This document shows, piece by piece, positions 38,656 to 47,274 of a DNA stretch of 64,000 nucleotides. How positions within the stretch are numbered: the stretch's first letter is position 1; every line of letters starts with the position of its first letter. The stretch covers positions 247-64,246 of the forward strand of contig NZ_PHNT01000003.1 of assembly GCF_002834145.1 (NCBI RefSeq). Direction: 5' to 3'. The notes under the pieces were generated by a model. It had not been told where the DNA came from. It saw nothing but the letters and a program-made list of their open reading frames with translations, and ran no database searches. The stretch is from Roseovarius salinarum. Lineage in GTDB: Bacteria > Pseudomonadota > Alphaproteobacteria > Rhodobacterales > Rhodobacteraceae. The position numbers were made by a program, and so were the translations under genes.

Positions 38656-40914
38656 ATGATGACGAAATCGAAACTCACCCCCGAAGAGGCGCTTGCCTTT
38701 CACCTCGAACCCGCGCCGGGCAAGTTCGAGATCCAGCCCACCGTGCCGATGACGACACAGCGCGATCTGAGCCTGGCGTATTCGCCCGGCGTCGCCGTGC
38801 CCTGCGAGGCGATTTCGGAACGGCCCGAAACGGCCTATGACTACACCAACAAGGGCAACCTGGTGGCTGTGGTGTCCAACGGCACCGCCGTGCTGGGGCT
38901 GGGGAACCTGGGCGCGCTGGGGTCCAAGCCGGTGATGGAAGGCAAGGCAGTGCTGTTCAAGCGCTTCGCCGACGTCAACGGCATCGATATCGAACTCGAC
39001 ACCGAAGACCCGGATGCCTTCATCCAGGCCGTCAAGCTGATGGGACCCACGTTCGGCGGTATCAACCTCGAGGACATCAAGGCGCCGGAGTGTTTCATCA
39101 TCGAGCAGACGCTCAAGGAAGAGATGGACATTCCGGTCTTTCACGACGACCAGCACGGCACGGCCGTCATCTGCGCCGCGGGGCTGATCAACGCGCTTCA
39201 CATCTCGGGAAAGCGGATAGAGGACTGCAGGATCGTGCTCAACGGCGCGGGCGCGGCGGGAATCGCGTGTATCGAGCTGCTCAAGGCGATGGGCGCGCGG
39301 CATGACAACTGCATCGCCTGCGACACGAAGGGTGTCATCCATCAGGGTCGCGAAGAGGGCATGAACCAGTGGAAATCGGCCCATGCCGTCGACACGCCCC
39401 TTCGCACGCTCGAAGAGGCGATGGAAGGCGCCGATGTATTCCTCGGCGTTTCGGTCAAGGGGGCGGTGACGCCGGGAATGGTGGAAAGCATGGCCGAGGA
39501 TCCGGTCATCTTTGCCATGGCCAATCCCGACCCCGAGATCACGCCGGAAGAGGCGCAAGCGGTACGCGCCGACGCGATCATCGCGACGGGACGGTCGGAC
39601 TACCCGAACCAGGTCAATAACGTCCTTGGCTTTCCGTATCTGTTCCGGGGCGCGCTGGACATCCACGCGCGGGCGATCAACGACGAGATGAAGATCGCCT
39701 GTGCCGAGGCGCTTGCCGAGCTGGCGCGCGAGGATGTCCCCGACGAGGTTGCGATGGCCTACGGGAGGAAGCTGACCTTCGGGCGCGACTACATCATTCC
39801 GACACCCTTCGATCCGCGGCTCATTCATACCGTGCCGCCGGCCGTGGCGCGCGCGGGCATGGACACCGGCGCGGCGCGGCGCCCGCTCGTCGACATGGAG
39901 TCATACGAGGAAACACTGCGCGCCCGCATGGACCCGACGGCAAGCATCCTGCGTTCTATCAACGCGCGTGCCCGCCACGCCCAGGCGCGCATGATCTTTG
40001 CAGAGGGCGATGATCCGCGCGTCCTGCGTGCGGCAGTGCAGTATCAGCGCACCGGCCTGGGTAAGGCCCTCGTCGTGGGCCGCGAACCGGACGTGAAGAA
40101 CAAGCTCGAGGCGGCCGGCCTCGGGGATGCCGTGCGCGAGATCGAGGTGGTGAACGCCGCCAACACCCGCCACCTCGATCAATACAAGGAGTTCCTTTAC
40201 CAGCGACTTCAGCGAAAGGGCCATGACCGGCACGACATTCACCGTTTGGCTGCGCGGGACCGGCACGTTTTCTCGGCGCTCATGCTGGCGCATGGCCACG
40301 GCGACGGGCTGGTCACGGGCGCCACGCGCAAATCGGCGCATGTCATGGAGTTCATCAACCACGTTTTCGACGCTGACGCGGAACACGGCGCCGCGGGCGT
40401 GACGGCGCTGCTGCACAAGGGCCGTATCGTGATGATCGCGGACACGCTGGTGCACGAGTGGCCCGACGAGGAGGACCTGGCGAACATCGCGGAACGGTCC
40501 GCCGGCGTCGCCCGGCATCTCGGGCTCGTGCCCCGCGTGGCGTTCGTGTCGTTCTCGACCTTCGGATATCCGCGTTCGGAACGTGCAACCAAGATGCACC
40601 GGGCGCCGCAGGTTCTAGAAGAGCGCGGTGTCGACTTCGAGTTCGAGGGCGAGATGACGGTGGACGTGGCGCTGAACACCCGCGCGCAGGAGGCCTACCC
40701 CTTCCAGCGCCTTACCGGTCCGGCCAATATCCTGGTGGTTCCGGCGCGGCATTCGGCGTCGATTTCGGTGAAGCTCATGCAGGAGATGGCAGGTGCCACG
40801 ATCATAGGCCCGATCCTGTCGGGCGTGGACAAGTCGATCCAGATATGCTCGTCGAATTCGACGGCCAGCGACATCCTCAACATGGCCGTGCTGGCCGCCT
40901 GCAAGGTCGGCTGA
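38656..40914 (+). CDS. maeB: NADP-dependent malic enzyme with phosphotransacetylase-like domain (MaeB)
   Basis: Oxidative decarboxylation of malate to pyruvate with NADP+. The 752-residue hybrid has the malic enzyme part (about 1-430: SLAYSPGVAVPCEA, KGNLVAVVSNGTAVLGLGNL, VFHDDQHGTAVI, NGAGAAGIACIELL) and a C-terminal phosphate acetyltransferase-like domain (about 430-752: ARMIFAEGDDPRVLRAA, GATRKSAHVMEF) that usually acts as a regulator binding acetyl-CoA. GAAGGG precedes the ATG; the second ATG is equally usable. The last codons lie in an 11-bp hairpin shared with msrA. Confidence 0.95.
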   Translation: MMTKSKLTPEEALAFHLEPAPGKFEIQPTVPMTTQRDLSLAYSPGVAVPCEAISERPETAYDYTNKGNLVAVVSNGTAVLGLGNLGALGSKPVMEGKAVLFKRFADVNGIDIELDTEDPDAFIQAVKLMGPTFGGINLEDIKAPECFIIEQTLKEEMDIPVFHDDQHGTAVICAAGLINALHISGKRIEDCRIVLNGAGAAGIACIELLKAMGARHDNCIACDTKGVIHQGREEGMNQWKSAHAVDTPLRTLEEAMEGADVFLGVSVKGAVTPGMVESMAEDPVIFAMANPDPEITPEEAQAVRADAIIATGRSDYPNQVNNVLGFPYLFRGALDIHARAINDEMKIACAEALAELAREDVPDEVAMAYGRKLTFGRDYIIPTPFDPRLIHTVPPAVARAGMDTGAARRPLVDMESYEETLRARMDPTASILRSINARARHAQARMIFAEGDDPRVLRAAVQYQRTGLGKALVVGREPDVKNKLEAAGLGDAVREIEVVNAANTRHLDQYKEFLYQRLQRKGHDRHDIHRLAARDRHVFSALMLAHGHGDGLVTGATRKSAHVMEFINHVFDADAEHGAAGVTALLHKGRIVMIADTLVHEWPDEEDLANIAERSAGVARHLGLVPRVAFVSFSTFGYPRSERATKMHRAPQVLEERGVDFEFEGEMTVDVALNTRAQEAYPFQRLTGPANILVVPARHSASISVKLMQEMAGATIIGPILSGVDKSIQICSSNSTASDILNMAVLAACKVG

Positions 40915-40932
40915 CGACGTGCGTCAGCCGAC
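40906..40932. other. Perfect 11-bp hairpin across the maeB/msrA stop codons
   Basis: GTCGGCTGACG (40906-40916), loop ACGTG, CGTCAGCCGAC (40922-40932). Both convergent stop codons fall in this inverted repeat, so each mRNA would end its reading frame in the same stem. There is no T-run on either strand, so it is not a classical Rho-independent terminator; it may stop ribosome-free transcripts or protect 3' ends. Confidence 0.6.
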
Positions 40933-41586
40933 GAAAGGCGCGTCCTTGCCCCACAGTTCGCGCACCCGCTCGTCGCGGCCGCAGCCCTCGCGATATCGCT
41001 CGTAGGCGTCGGCCCGCGTTATGTAGCCAAAGCGCGTCAATGTGCGTTCTTTGCTCTTGTAGTAATCCTGGTGATAGGCCTCGGCCTTGTAGAACGTGTC
41101 TTTCTCCAGGATCGGCGTCACGATCTTCCGGTCCAGTTCATTCCGCGCGCGCCGCTTCGCCGCCTTGGCATCGGCGCGCGCCTCCTGGCTGTCCACGAAG
41201 ATCGCCGTGCGGTAGCTGTCGCCGCGATCGCAGAACTGCCCGCCGGCATCCGTCGGATCGATCGAGCGGAAGAACAGATGAAGAAGACGTTCGCGGCTCA
41301 CGACGTCGGGGTCGTAGATGATCTCGACCGCCTCGTAATGGCCCGTGCCGCCGCGCACGACTTCCTTGTAGGTCGGGTTCCTTGTGGTCCCTCCGGTATA
41401 GCCCGAGACAACCTCGCGAACGCCCTCCACTTTCTCGAAGTCGGCTTCGACGCACCAGAAGCATCCCCCGGCCACGGTCAGCACATCCGTCTCGGCCGCC
41501 TGTGCTCGGCTACAATGAACGATCAGCCCTGCCGTGACGGCCATCACAAGGGCCACCGTTCTCAAGTCCAACCTGCGTACTACCAT
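40924..41586 (-). CDS. msrA: Peptide methionine sulfoxide reductase MsrA, predicted exported
   Basis: Reduces S-methionine sulfoxide in oxidised proteins. The 220-residue precursor has a signal peptide (VALVMAVTAGLIVHCSRAQA, cleavage near AQA-AE), so the enzyme likely works in the periplasm, unlike the usual cytosolic MsrA. The catalytic C42 is in AGGCFWCVEADF, followed by EVVSGYTGGTTRNPTY and HYEAVEIIYDP; additional cysteines for thiol recycling lie in FCDRGDSY and near the C-terminus (REGCGRDE). Start at 41586 chosen for the signal peptide; its ribosome binding site is weak. Confidence 0.9.
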   Translation of the reverse strand: MVVRRLDLRTVALVMAVTAGLIVHCSRAQAAETDVLTVAGGCFWCVEADFEKVEGVREVVSGYTGGTTRNPTYKEVVRGGTGHYEAVEIIYDPDVVSRERLLHLFFRSIDPTDAGGQFCDRGDSYRTAIFVDSQEARADAKAAKRRARNELDRKIVTPILEKDTFYKAEAYHQDYYKSKERTLTRFGYITRADAYERYREGCGRDERVRELWGKDAPFVG

Positions 41587-41634
41587 CGAATAAATCTCGC
41601 TCGTGTCGTGGCGTTTCACCGTGGAGCCTAGCAC

Positions 41635-41666
41635 GTCGCGGCGTCACGGCGTCCCGGTGTCACGGC
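41635..41666. repeat. Four imperfect tandem 8-bp repeats upstream of msrA
   Basis: GTCGCGGC-GTCACGGC-GTCCCGGT-GTCACGGC, four head-to-tail copies with consensus GTCNCGGC, between divergent msrA and the aminotransferase gene. Copies two and four are identical. They could be operator half-sites on one face of the helix only if spaced by DNA turns, which 8 bp is not, so replication slippage is as likely. Confidence 0.6.
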
Positions 41667-41740
41667 ATGGTGATCGGGGTTTACTGCTTGGCACGGTGCG
41701 GCGCATTGCCTAGCGTGTCGAGGCGAACCCGGAGGTGCGC

Positions 41741-42649
41741 ATGGACGATCACCAGACAACCCACCAGGCGGCAGAGGATGCACGCAACGAGACCGTGCTG
41801 GTCTGGCTGAACGGGCGGTTGCTGCCGCGTGAAAAAGCATTGGTCAGCGTCTACGACAGCGGTTTCATGCTGGGCGACGGCGTGTGGGAGGGCCTGCGCC
41901 TTTACGATGGCGTCTGGGCGTTCGCCGACGAACACCTCGACCGGCTGTTCCAGGCCGCCAAGGCGATCGACCTCGACGTTGGCATGACGGGGGATGACCT
42001 TTCTGCCGCCTTGCGCGAAACACAGCGCGCGAACGGGATGCAGACCGATGCGCATGCCAGGCTGATGGTCACGCGCGGTGTCAAGTCGCGCCCGTTCCAG
42101 CACCCGTCGCTGTCGCGCCAGGGGCCGACGGTGGCGATCATCATGGAACACTCCCGCCCGCAGATCGCCCGGCCCATCCGGCTGGCCACGGTGCCGCATA
42201 TCCGTGGCCTGCCGATGAGCCAGGATCCGAAGCTGAATTCGCATTCCAAGCTCAACTGTGTGCTGGCCTGCATCGCGGCCGAGAAGGCTGGCGCCGACGA
42301 GGCATTGATGCTCGATGTCCATGGCTTCGTGAACACCACCAACGCCTGCAACTTCTTCGTCGTGCGCGGTGGCGAGGTCTGGACCAGCACGGGCGACTAC
42401 TGCATGAACGGGATCACGCGGCAAAAGGTTATCGACGTCTGCCGCGCAGACGGTATCCCGGTCTTCGAGAAGAACTTTTCCCTGGTCGAGACATACGACG
42501 CCGACGAGGCGTTCCTGACCGGCACGTTCGGCGCGCAGACGCCGGTGGGCGAGATCGATGGCCGCCGGATCGGCACCGGCCGGATCGGCCCGGTCACGGA
42601 GCACATCCAGGGCCTTTACAAGGCTCTGATAAAGGCGAATGCGGCCTGA
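41741..42649 (+). CDS. Class IV PLP-dependent aminotransferase (BCAT/D-amino acid transaminase-like)
   Basis: A 302-residue fold-type IV enzyme. Visible are LNGRLLPREKALVSVYDSGF, GDGVWEGLRLYDG, EEHLDRLF-like ADEHLDRLFQAAKAI, LMVTRG and GTFGAQTPVGEIDG. The Schiff-base lysine should be K164 or K170 in DPKLNSHSKLN. The PLP-nitrogen motif, normally GxVxExxxxN, reads GFVNTTNACN, putting T199 where glutamate is expected. GGAGG five bases before the ATG fixes the start. It overlaps the following sulfotransferase-like gene by 1 bp. Plants carry a fusion of the same two domains. Substrate unknown. Confidence 0.85.
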   Translation: MDDHQTTHQAAEDARNETVLVWLNGRLLPREKALVSVYDSGFMLGDGVWEGLRLYDGVWAFADEHLDRLFQAAKAIDLDVGMTGDDLSAALRETQRANGMQTDAHARLMVTRGVKSRPFQHPSLSRQGPTVAIIMEHSRPQIARPIRLATVPHIRGLPMSQDPKLNSHSKLNCVLACIAAEKAGADEALMLDVHGFVNTTNACNFFVVRGGEVWTSTGDYCMNGITRQKVIDVCRADGIPVFEKNFSLVETYDADEAFLTGTFGAQTPVGEIDGRRIGTGRIGPVTEHIQGLYKALIKANAA

Positions 42650-43362
42650 TGCGGCTCGCAGTCTGGTCAGGGCCGCGCAACCTGTCGACGGCGATGATGT
42701 ATGCTTTTGCCGCGCGCGGCGATTTCGCCGCCGTCGACGAACCCTTCTATGCCGCCTACCTTGCACGAACGGGCCTCGATCATCCGATGCGCGAGGCGAT
42801 CCTCGCGGCCCAGCCCCGCGAGCCGGAGACCGTGGTGGCGCAGCTTCTTGGCGCGGTGCCGGGTGGCAAGCCGCATTTCTACCAGAAACACATGGCCCAG
42901 CACATGATCGACGGCTTTCCGCGCGACTGGGTGCATGCGGTGACCAACGTCTTCCTGATCCGCCATCCCGCACGCGTCGCGGCCAGTTTCTCGGCGAAGT
43001 ACGACAACCCCACCCTGGACGATATCGGCTTCCGCCAGCAGGCGGAGCTTCACGATGCGCTGTCTGCGGCCGGCGCGGCGCCCGTCGTCATCGATTCCGC
43101 CGACATCCGGCAGGATCCGGAGGCGAAGCTGCGCAAGCTATGCGCGGCGCTGGGCCTGGAGTGGCGGCCGGAGATACTGCACTGGCCGGCCGGTCCGAAA
43201 CCCTTTGACGGGGTCTGGGCGCCGCACTGGTACGGCGCGGTGCACGAAAGCACCGGCTTTGCCGGGCCGGACGGGCCGTTGCCGGAGCTTGACCCGCATC
43301 GCGCCGAGCTGGCCCGCGCGGCCATGCCATTCTACGAACGGCTGCGCGCGGCAGCGCTTTAG
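42649..43362 (+). CDS. Sulfotransferase-like protein paired with class IV aminotransferase
   Basis: A 237-residue P-loop protein. WSGPRNLSTAMMYAFAARGD resembles the PAPS 5'-phosphosulfate loop and VFLIRHPARVAASFSAKY the 3'-phosphate site of sulfotransferases; AVDEPFYAAYLARTG and DGVWAPHWYGAVHESTGF are highly specific to this subfamily. As I remember them, plant branched-chain-aminotransferase-like proteins 1 and 2 have this domain fused in front of a class IV aminotransferase, so here the two halves are separate overlapping genes. Real sulfotransferase activity is unproven. The stop is 6 bp from the argG stop. Confidence 0.82.
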   Translation: MRLAVWSGPRNLSTAMMYAFAARGDFAAVDEPFYAAYLARTGLDHPMREAILAAQPREPETVVAQLLGAVPGGKPHFYQKHMAQHMIDGFPRDWVHAVTNVFLIRHPARVAASFSAKYDNPTLDDIGFRQQAELHDALSAAGAAPVVIDSADIRQDPEAKLRKLCAALGLEWRPEILHWPAGPKPFDGVWAPHWYGAVHESTGFAGPDGPLPELDPHRAELARAAMPFYERLRAAAL

Positions 43363-43368
43363 GGCCGC

Positions 43369-44595
43369 TCAGCCCTTGAGCCGGCGTTCCCGCGCCGCCA
43401 GCAGCTTCAGACGCAGGGCGTTGAGCTGGATGAAACCTTCGGCGTCCTTTTGATCGTAGGCGCCGGCGTCGTCCTCGAAGGTCACATGCGCCTCGGAATA
43501 GAGACTGTGCTCGGACCACCGCCCGACCGTGCGGACCGATCCCTTGTAGAGCTTGAGGCGCACGGTGCCGGTGACATGGGCCTGGCTGGCGTCGATCGCC
43601 GCCTGCAGCATCTCGCGCTCCGGGCTGTACCAGAAGCCGTTGTAGATCAACTCGGCATAGCGCGGCATCAGCTCGTCCTTCAGGTGCGCCGCGCCCCGGT
43701 CGAGCGTGATCTGCTCGATCCCGCGGTGCGCCTCCAGCAGGATCGTGCCGCCGGGCGTCTCATAGATGCCGCGCGATTTCATGCCCACGAAGCGCCCCTC
43801 GACAAGATCCAGCCGGCCGATGCCGTGGGTGCCCCCCAGCTCGTTCAGGCGGGTGAGCAATTCGGCGGGCGACATCGCCGCGCCGTCGATGCTGACGGCG
43901 TCGCCCTTTTCGAACCCGATCTCGACGAATTGCGGGGTCTCGGGTGCCTCCTCGGGATGCGCGGTGCGCTGATAGACGTAATCGGGCGCCGCCTCGGCGG
44001 GGTCCTCCAGCACCTTGCCCTCCGACGAGGTATGGAGCAGGTTGGCGTCGACGCTGAATGGGGCCTCGCCGCGCTTGTCCTTGGCGATGGGGATCTGGTG
44101 CTTCTCGGCGAAATCCAGAAGCTTCGTGCGGCTCGTGAGGTCCCACTCGCGCCACGGTGCGATGACCTTGATCTCGGGGTCGAGCGCATAGGCCGCCAGC
44201 TCGAACCGGACCTGGTCGTTGCCCTTGCCGGTGGCCCCGTGCGCGACGGCGTCGGCCCCGGTTTCGGCGGCGATTTCGACCAGCCGCTTGGAGATCAGCG
44301 GCCGCGCGATCGAGGTGCCCAGAAGGTAGAGCCCCTCGTAGACCGCGTTGGCGCGGAACATCGGGAAAACGAAATCGCGCACGAACTCCTCTCGGATGTC
44401 CTCGATGAAGATGTCCTCGGGCGCGATACCCAGCATCTCGGCCTTCTTGCGGGCGGGTTCGAGTTCCTCGCCCTGGCCGAGGTCGGCGGTGAAGGTCACC
44501 ACCTCGCAGCCGTATTCGCTTTGGAGCCACTTGAGGATGATCGAGGTGTCGAGGCCGCCGGAGTAGGCGAGCACAACTTTCTTGGGCGCGGACAT
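43369..44595 (-). CDS. argG: Argininosuccinate synthase
   Basis: ATP-dependent condensation of citrulline and aspartate in arginine synthesis. The 408-residue protein has the PP-loop [50 protein letters not shown] and [18 protein letters not shown]. Standard length for the 400-residue class. Single gene, convergent with the sulfotransferase-like gene and divergent from a membrane protein gene across 149 bp, in which I see no clear regulatory motif. Confidence 0.97.
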   Translation of the reverse strand: MSAPKKVVLAYSGGLDTSIILKWLQSEYGCEVVTFTADLGQGEELEPARKKAEMLGIAPEDIFIEDIREEFVRDFVFPMFRANAVYEGLYLLGTSIARPLISKRLVEIAAETGADAVAHGATGKGNDQVRFELAAYALDPEIKVIAPWREWDLTSRTKLLDFAEKHQIPIAKDKRGEAPFSVDANLLHTSSEGKVLEDPAEAAPDYVYQRTAHPEEAPETPQFVEIGFEKGDAVSIDGAAMSPAELLTRLNELGGTHGIGRLDLVEGRFVGMKSRGIYETPGGTILLEAHRGIEQITLDRGAAHLKDELMPRYAELIYNGFWYSPEREMLQAAIDASQAHVTGTVRLKLYKGSVRTVGRWSEHSLYSEAHVTFEDDAGAYDQKDAEGFIQLNALRLKLLAARERRLKG

Positions 44596-44744
44596 GGTCT
44601 TCCCCCGTTTTCCGGATGCTGCGCGCGCTTACCGGGTTTTGAACCAAGGGGCAAGCCTGCGGGGTTTGCAGCGCAGCACCTGCCCGCTATGACGGGTTCG
44701 CGGGCCATTGCACGCCCTCTTGTTCAACATCAGGGGCGCCACCC

Positions 44745-45512
44745 ATGAAAGGCTGGACGATCTTTCGACACGCCATGCGGCTTGTCACCGGCAACCGGCA
44801 GGAGGCGATGCGCCTTGCCGTCGTCCCGATGCTCGGGCTTTATGCCGTCACCTGGGCGATCCTGCGCGCAAGCGGTTTCACGTTCATGGCCACCGGCGGC
44901 GGGGGCGTCAGCGCGTTTTCCGGCAGCGGCACGCTGAGCGGGGGAACGGCACTCTTGCTGTGGTTCCTCTGGATGGCCGTGACGGTCTGGGTCTTCGTGG
45001 GCTGGCACAGGTTCGTCCTTCTCGAAGAATACCCGGAGGGCTGGATCCCGCCGCTGCACGGCCCGGAAAGCATCGGCTACCTGGGCCGGATGCTGATGCT
45101 GGCGGGCATATCGCTGGCGCTGATGATCCCGGTCTTCGTCGTCGTGGGGCTTGCCGCCGGCGGCGGGAGCGCGGCGATCGCACCGGTTCTTGCCATCGTC
45201 GGGGTCATGGCGGTCGGCGTGGTGTTCTACAGGCTTTCGCCCATATTGCCGGCAGCTGCCATAGGCACGCCGTTGACGCTGCGCGCCGCGTGGGAATCGA
45301 CGAACGGCACGGCCGGTGCGATCGTTGCAATCGCGGTGATCGTGTTCGTGCTGCAACTGTTTCTTCAGTTCGTCACCGCGATCCTGTTCGCCATCTTCGC
45401 GCCCCTCGGTTTGCTTGCCGCCTTCGCCGTGACGGTGTTCATGACGCTGCTGGGCGCCAGCCTGTTGACGAGTTTCTATGGTCACTACGTCCAGGGTCGC
45501 GCGCTGGAGTGA
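44745..45512 (+). CDS. Hypothetical multi-pass membrane protein
   Basis: I do not recognise a family. The 255-residue protein has about six hydrophobic helices (for example VPMLGLYAVTWAIL, LLWFLWMAVTVWVFVGW, GISLALMIPVFVVVGLAAG, LFLQFVTAILFAIFAPLGLL), a glycine-rich loop after helix 1 and a short WHRFVLLEEYPEGWIPP segment. The layout resembles uncharacterised membrane proteins common in Rhodobacteraceae. AGGGGC precedes the ATG. It stands alone between argG and ilvA. Confidence 0.75.
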   Translation: MKGWTIFRHAMRLVTGNRQEAMRLAVVPMLGLYAVTWAILRASGFTFMATGGGGVSAFSGSGTLSGGTALLLWFLWMAVTVWVFVGWHRFVLLEEYPEGWIPPLHGPESIGYLGRMLMLAGISLALMIPVFVVVGLAAGGGSAAIAPVLAIVGVMAVGVVFYRLSPILPAAAIGTPLTLRAAWESTNGTAGAIVAIAVIVFVLQLFLQFVTAILFAIFAPLGLLAAFAVTVFMTLLGASLLTSFYGHYVQGRALE

Positions 45513-45587
45513 GTTCGCGGAAGGTATGCGGCGGTATGCTTTCTGCGCCGCTCTTGCCAGCCCGGGGCACTTGGGCCACTGAGAGGC

Positions 45588-46826
45588 ATGACCGATTTTC
45601 CCGCGAATGCCCGGGCGGCGGAACAGGCGATGCGCACCGTTTTCCCGCCCACGCCGCTGCAACGCAACGATCACCTGAGCGAGCGCTACGGCGCCGAGAT
45701 CCTGCTCAAGCGCGAGGATCTCAGCCCCGTCCGCTCGTACAAGCTGCGCGGGGCATTCAATGCCATGCGCAAGGTTGTCGGCGGTGCATCGGCGCCGCCC
45801 CGCTTCGTCTGTGCCAGTGCGGGCAACCATGCGCAGGGCGTGGCTTTCATGTGCCGGCACTTCGGCGTGAAAGGTGCCATCTTCATGCCCGTCACCACGC
45901 CGCAGCAGAAGATCGGCAAGACCCGGAAGTTCGGCGGTGATGCGATCGAGATCCACCTGACCGGCGACTACTTCGACGACACGCTCACCGCCGCGCAGGG
46001 TTATTGCGCGGAAGTCGGCGGGCATTTCCTGCCGCCGTTCGACGACGCCGACGTGATCGAGGGCCAGGCCTCGGTCGCCGTGGAAATCGAGATGCAGCAT
46101 GGTGGCGCGCCGGACCGCATCGTGATGCCCGTGGGCGGCGGCGGGCTGTCGGCCGGTGTCCGCAGTTACTTCGGGACGCGTTGCGCCTTTACCCTGGCCG
46201 AGCCGTCCGGCGGCGCCTGTCTCGCGGCCGCTTTGCGCGCCGGGGCGCCGGTTCGGCTGGATCACGTGGCCAACTTCGCCGACGGCGCCGCGGTCGCCCG
46301 GATCGGTGACAGGACCTTCGCGCGGCTGGCCGATCTCGACCCGGGCGCGACGTTGACGATCGACGAGGACAGGCTTTGCACCACGATGCTGGAGATGCTC
46401 AACATCGAAGGGATCGTTCTGGAGCCCGCGGGCGCACTGGCCATCGACGCGCTCAAGGACCTGGCGGACGAGATCCGTGGCAAGACGATCATCTGCGTGG
46501 CCTCTGGCGGGAATTTCGATTTCGAACGCTTGCCCGAGGTGAAGGAACGTGCACAGCGTTATTCGGGCGTGAAGAAGTATTTCATCCTGCGCATGCCCCA
46601 ACGTCCGGGCGCGTTGAAGGATTTCCTGCAGATCCTCGGCCCCGAGGACGACATTGCGCGATTCGAATACCTCAAGAAATCCGCGCGCAATTTCGGATCG
46701 GTGCTGATCGGGATCGAGACGAGCCATGCCGACAACTTCATCGCGCTCGAACGTGCGCTGAACGCGGCGGGGTTCGATCACCGTGACATCACCGATGACC
46801 CGGTCCTGGCGGAATTCCTGATCTAG
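45588..46826 (+). CDS. ilvA: Threonine ammonia-lyase (threonine dehydratase)
   Basis: PLP enzyme that deaminates threonine to 2-oxobutanoate, entry to isoleucine. The 412-residue protein has the PLP lysine K52 in SPVRSYKLRGAFNAM, CASAGNHAQGVAFMC, the phosphate loop VMPVGGGGLSAG, and a single C-terminal ACT-like regulatory domain (YFILRMPQRPGALKDFLQIL). The length and one regulatory domain fit the shorter biosynthetic form. The last 4 bp overlap the hpt gene on the other strand. Confidence 0.94.
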   Translation: MTDFPANARAAEQAMRTVFPPTPLQRNDHLSERYGAEILLKREDLSPVRSYKLRGAFNAMRKVVGGASAPPRFVCASAGNHAQGVAFMCRHFGVKGAIFMPVTTPQQKIGKTRKFGGDAIEIHLTGDYFDDTLTAAQGYCAEVGGHFLPPFDDADVIEGQASVAVEIEMQHGGAPDRIVMPVGGGGLSAGVRSYFGTRCAFTLAEPSGGACLAAALRAGAPVRLDHVANFADGAAVARIGDRTFARLADLDPGATLTIDEDRLCTTMLEMLNIEGIVLEPAGALAIDALKDLADEIRGKTIICVASGGNFDFERLPEVKERAQRYSGVKKYFILRMPQRPGALKDFLQILGPEDDIARFEYLKKSARNFGSVLIGIETSHADNFIALERALNAAGFDHRDITDDPVLAEFLI

Positions 46827-47155
46827 CCATCGCTGGTACGCTCGATCGCGGAAAGCAGGATGGACCGCGACGTGGCGAAACACTGTCGCGCGGCGTCAAG
46901 GTCCACGGGCCCGGGCTCATCGGCCGCGGCCTGTCTTTCACCTTCGAGGCAAAGTTCCGCGAATGACCGGAACCCAAGGTTCAGGGCGCTGCCCTTGAGA
47001 AAATGCAGTTTCTGCTCAAGCACCTGCGCCGGCATACCCTCCTCGAGCGTGGCAATCTCAGTTTCCACTTCCTCGAGAAACAATGCCACGACCTCTGCGA
47101 AGTCGTCGTCGCCGATCTCGTCGCGCAGCTCCTCCAAGCGTCCCCAGTCGATCAT
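46823..47155 (-). CDS. Hpt-domain phosphotransfer protein
   Basis: A 110-residue stand-alone histidine phosphotransfer domain. The phosphoacceptor is H51 in KLHFLKGSALNLGFRSFAEL, the classic Hpt helix; the remainder is a four-helix bundle pattern. GGAAGGGAC precedes the ATG at 47155. It is divergent from a receiver-PP2C phosphatase gene across 119 bp, and a phosphorelay to that receiver is a natural guess. It is not ChpT, which is a larger dimeric protein. Confidence 0.88.
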   Translation of the reverse strand: MIDWGRLEELRDEIGDDDFAEVVALFLEEVETEIATLEEGMPAQVLEQKLHFLKGSALNLGFRSFAELCLEGERQAAADEPGPVDLDAARQCFATSRSILLSAIERTSDG

Positions 47156-47274
47156 GGGCGTCCCTTCCGTCGCTTGGTCTTCACGGTGGCCCGTGCAAGT
47201 TAACAAACCCTGCATTTCCGGCTGAAAAATCACCGTTTCATACCGACTTAAGGGAAACCCCGTATGACTGCCCC

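Noticed and set aside
42649-43362. Annotating the P-loop gene as a proven sulfotransferase
   Set aside because: Only the phosphosulfate-loop and 3'-phosphate-like motifs are visible; the closest remembered family is the plant aminotransferase-fusion domain of unknown activity.
44730-46883. A 717-codon open frame on the minus strand opposite the membrane protein and ilvA
   Set aside because: It mirrors ilvA codons, has low-complexity charged sequence, and no start with a ribosome binding site.
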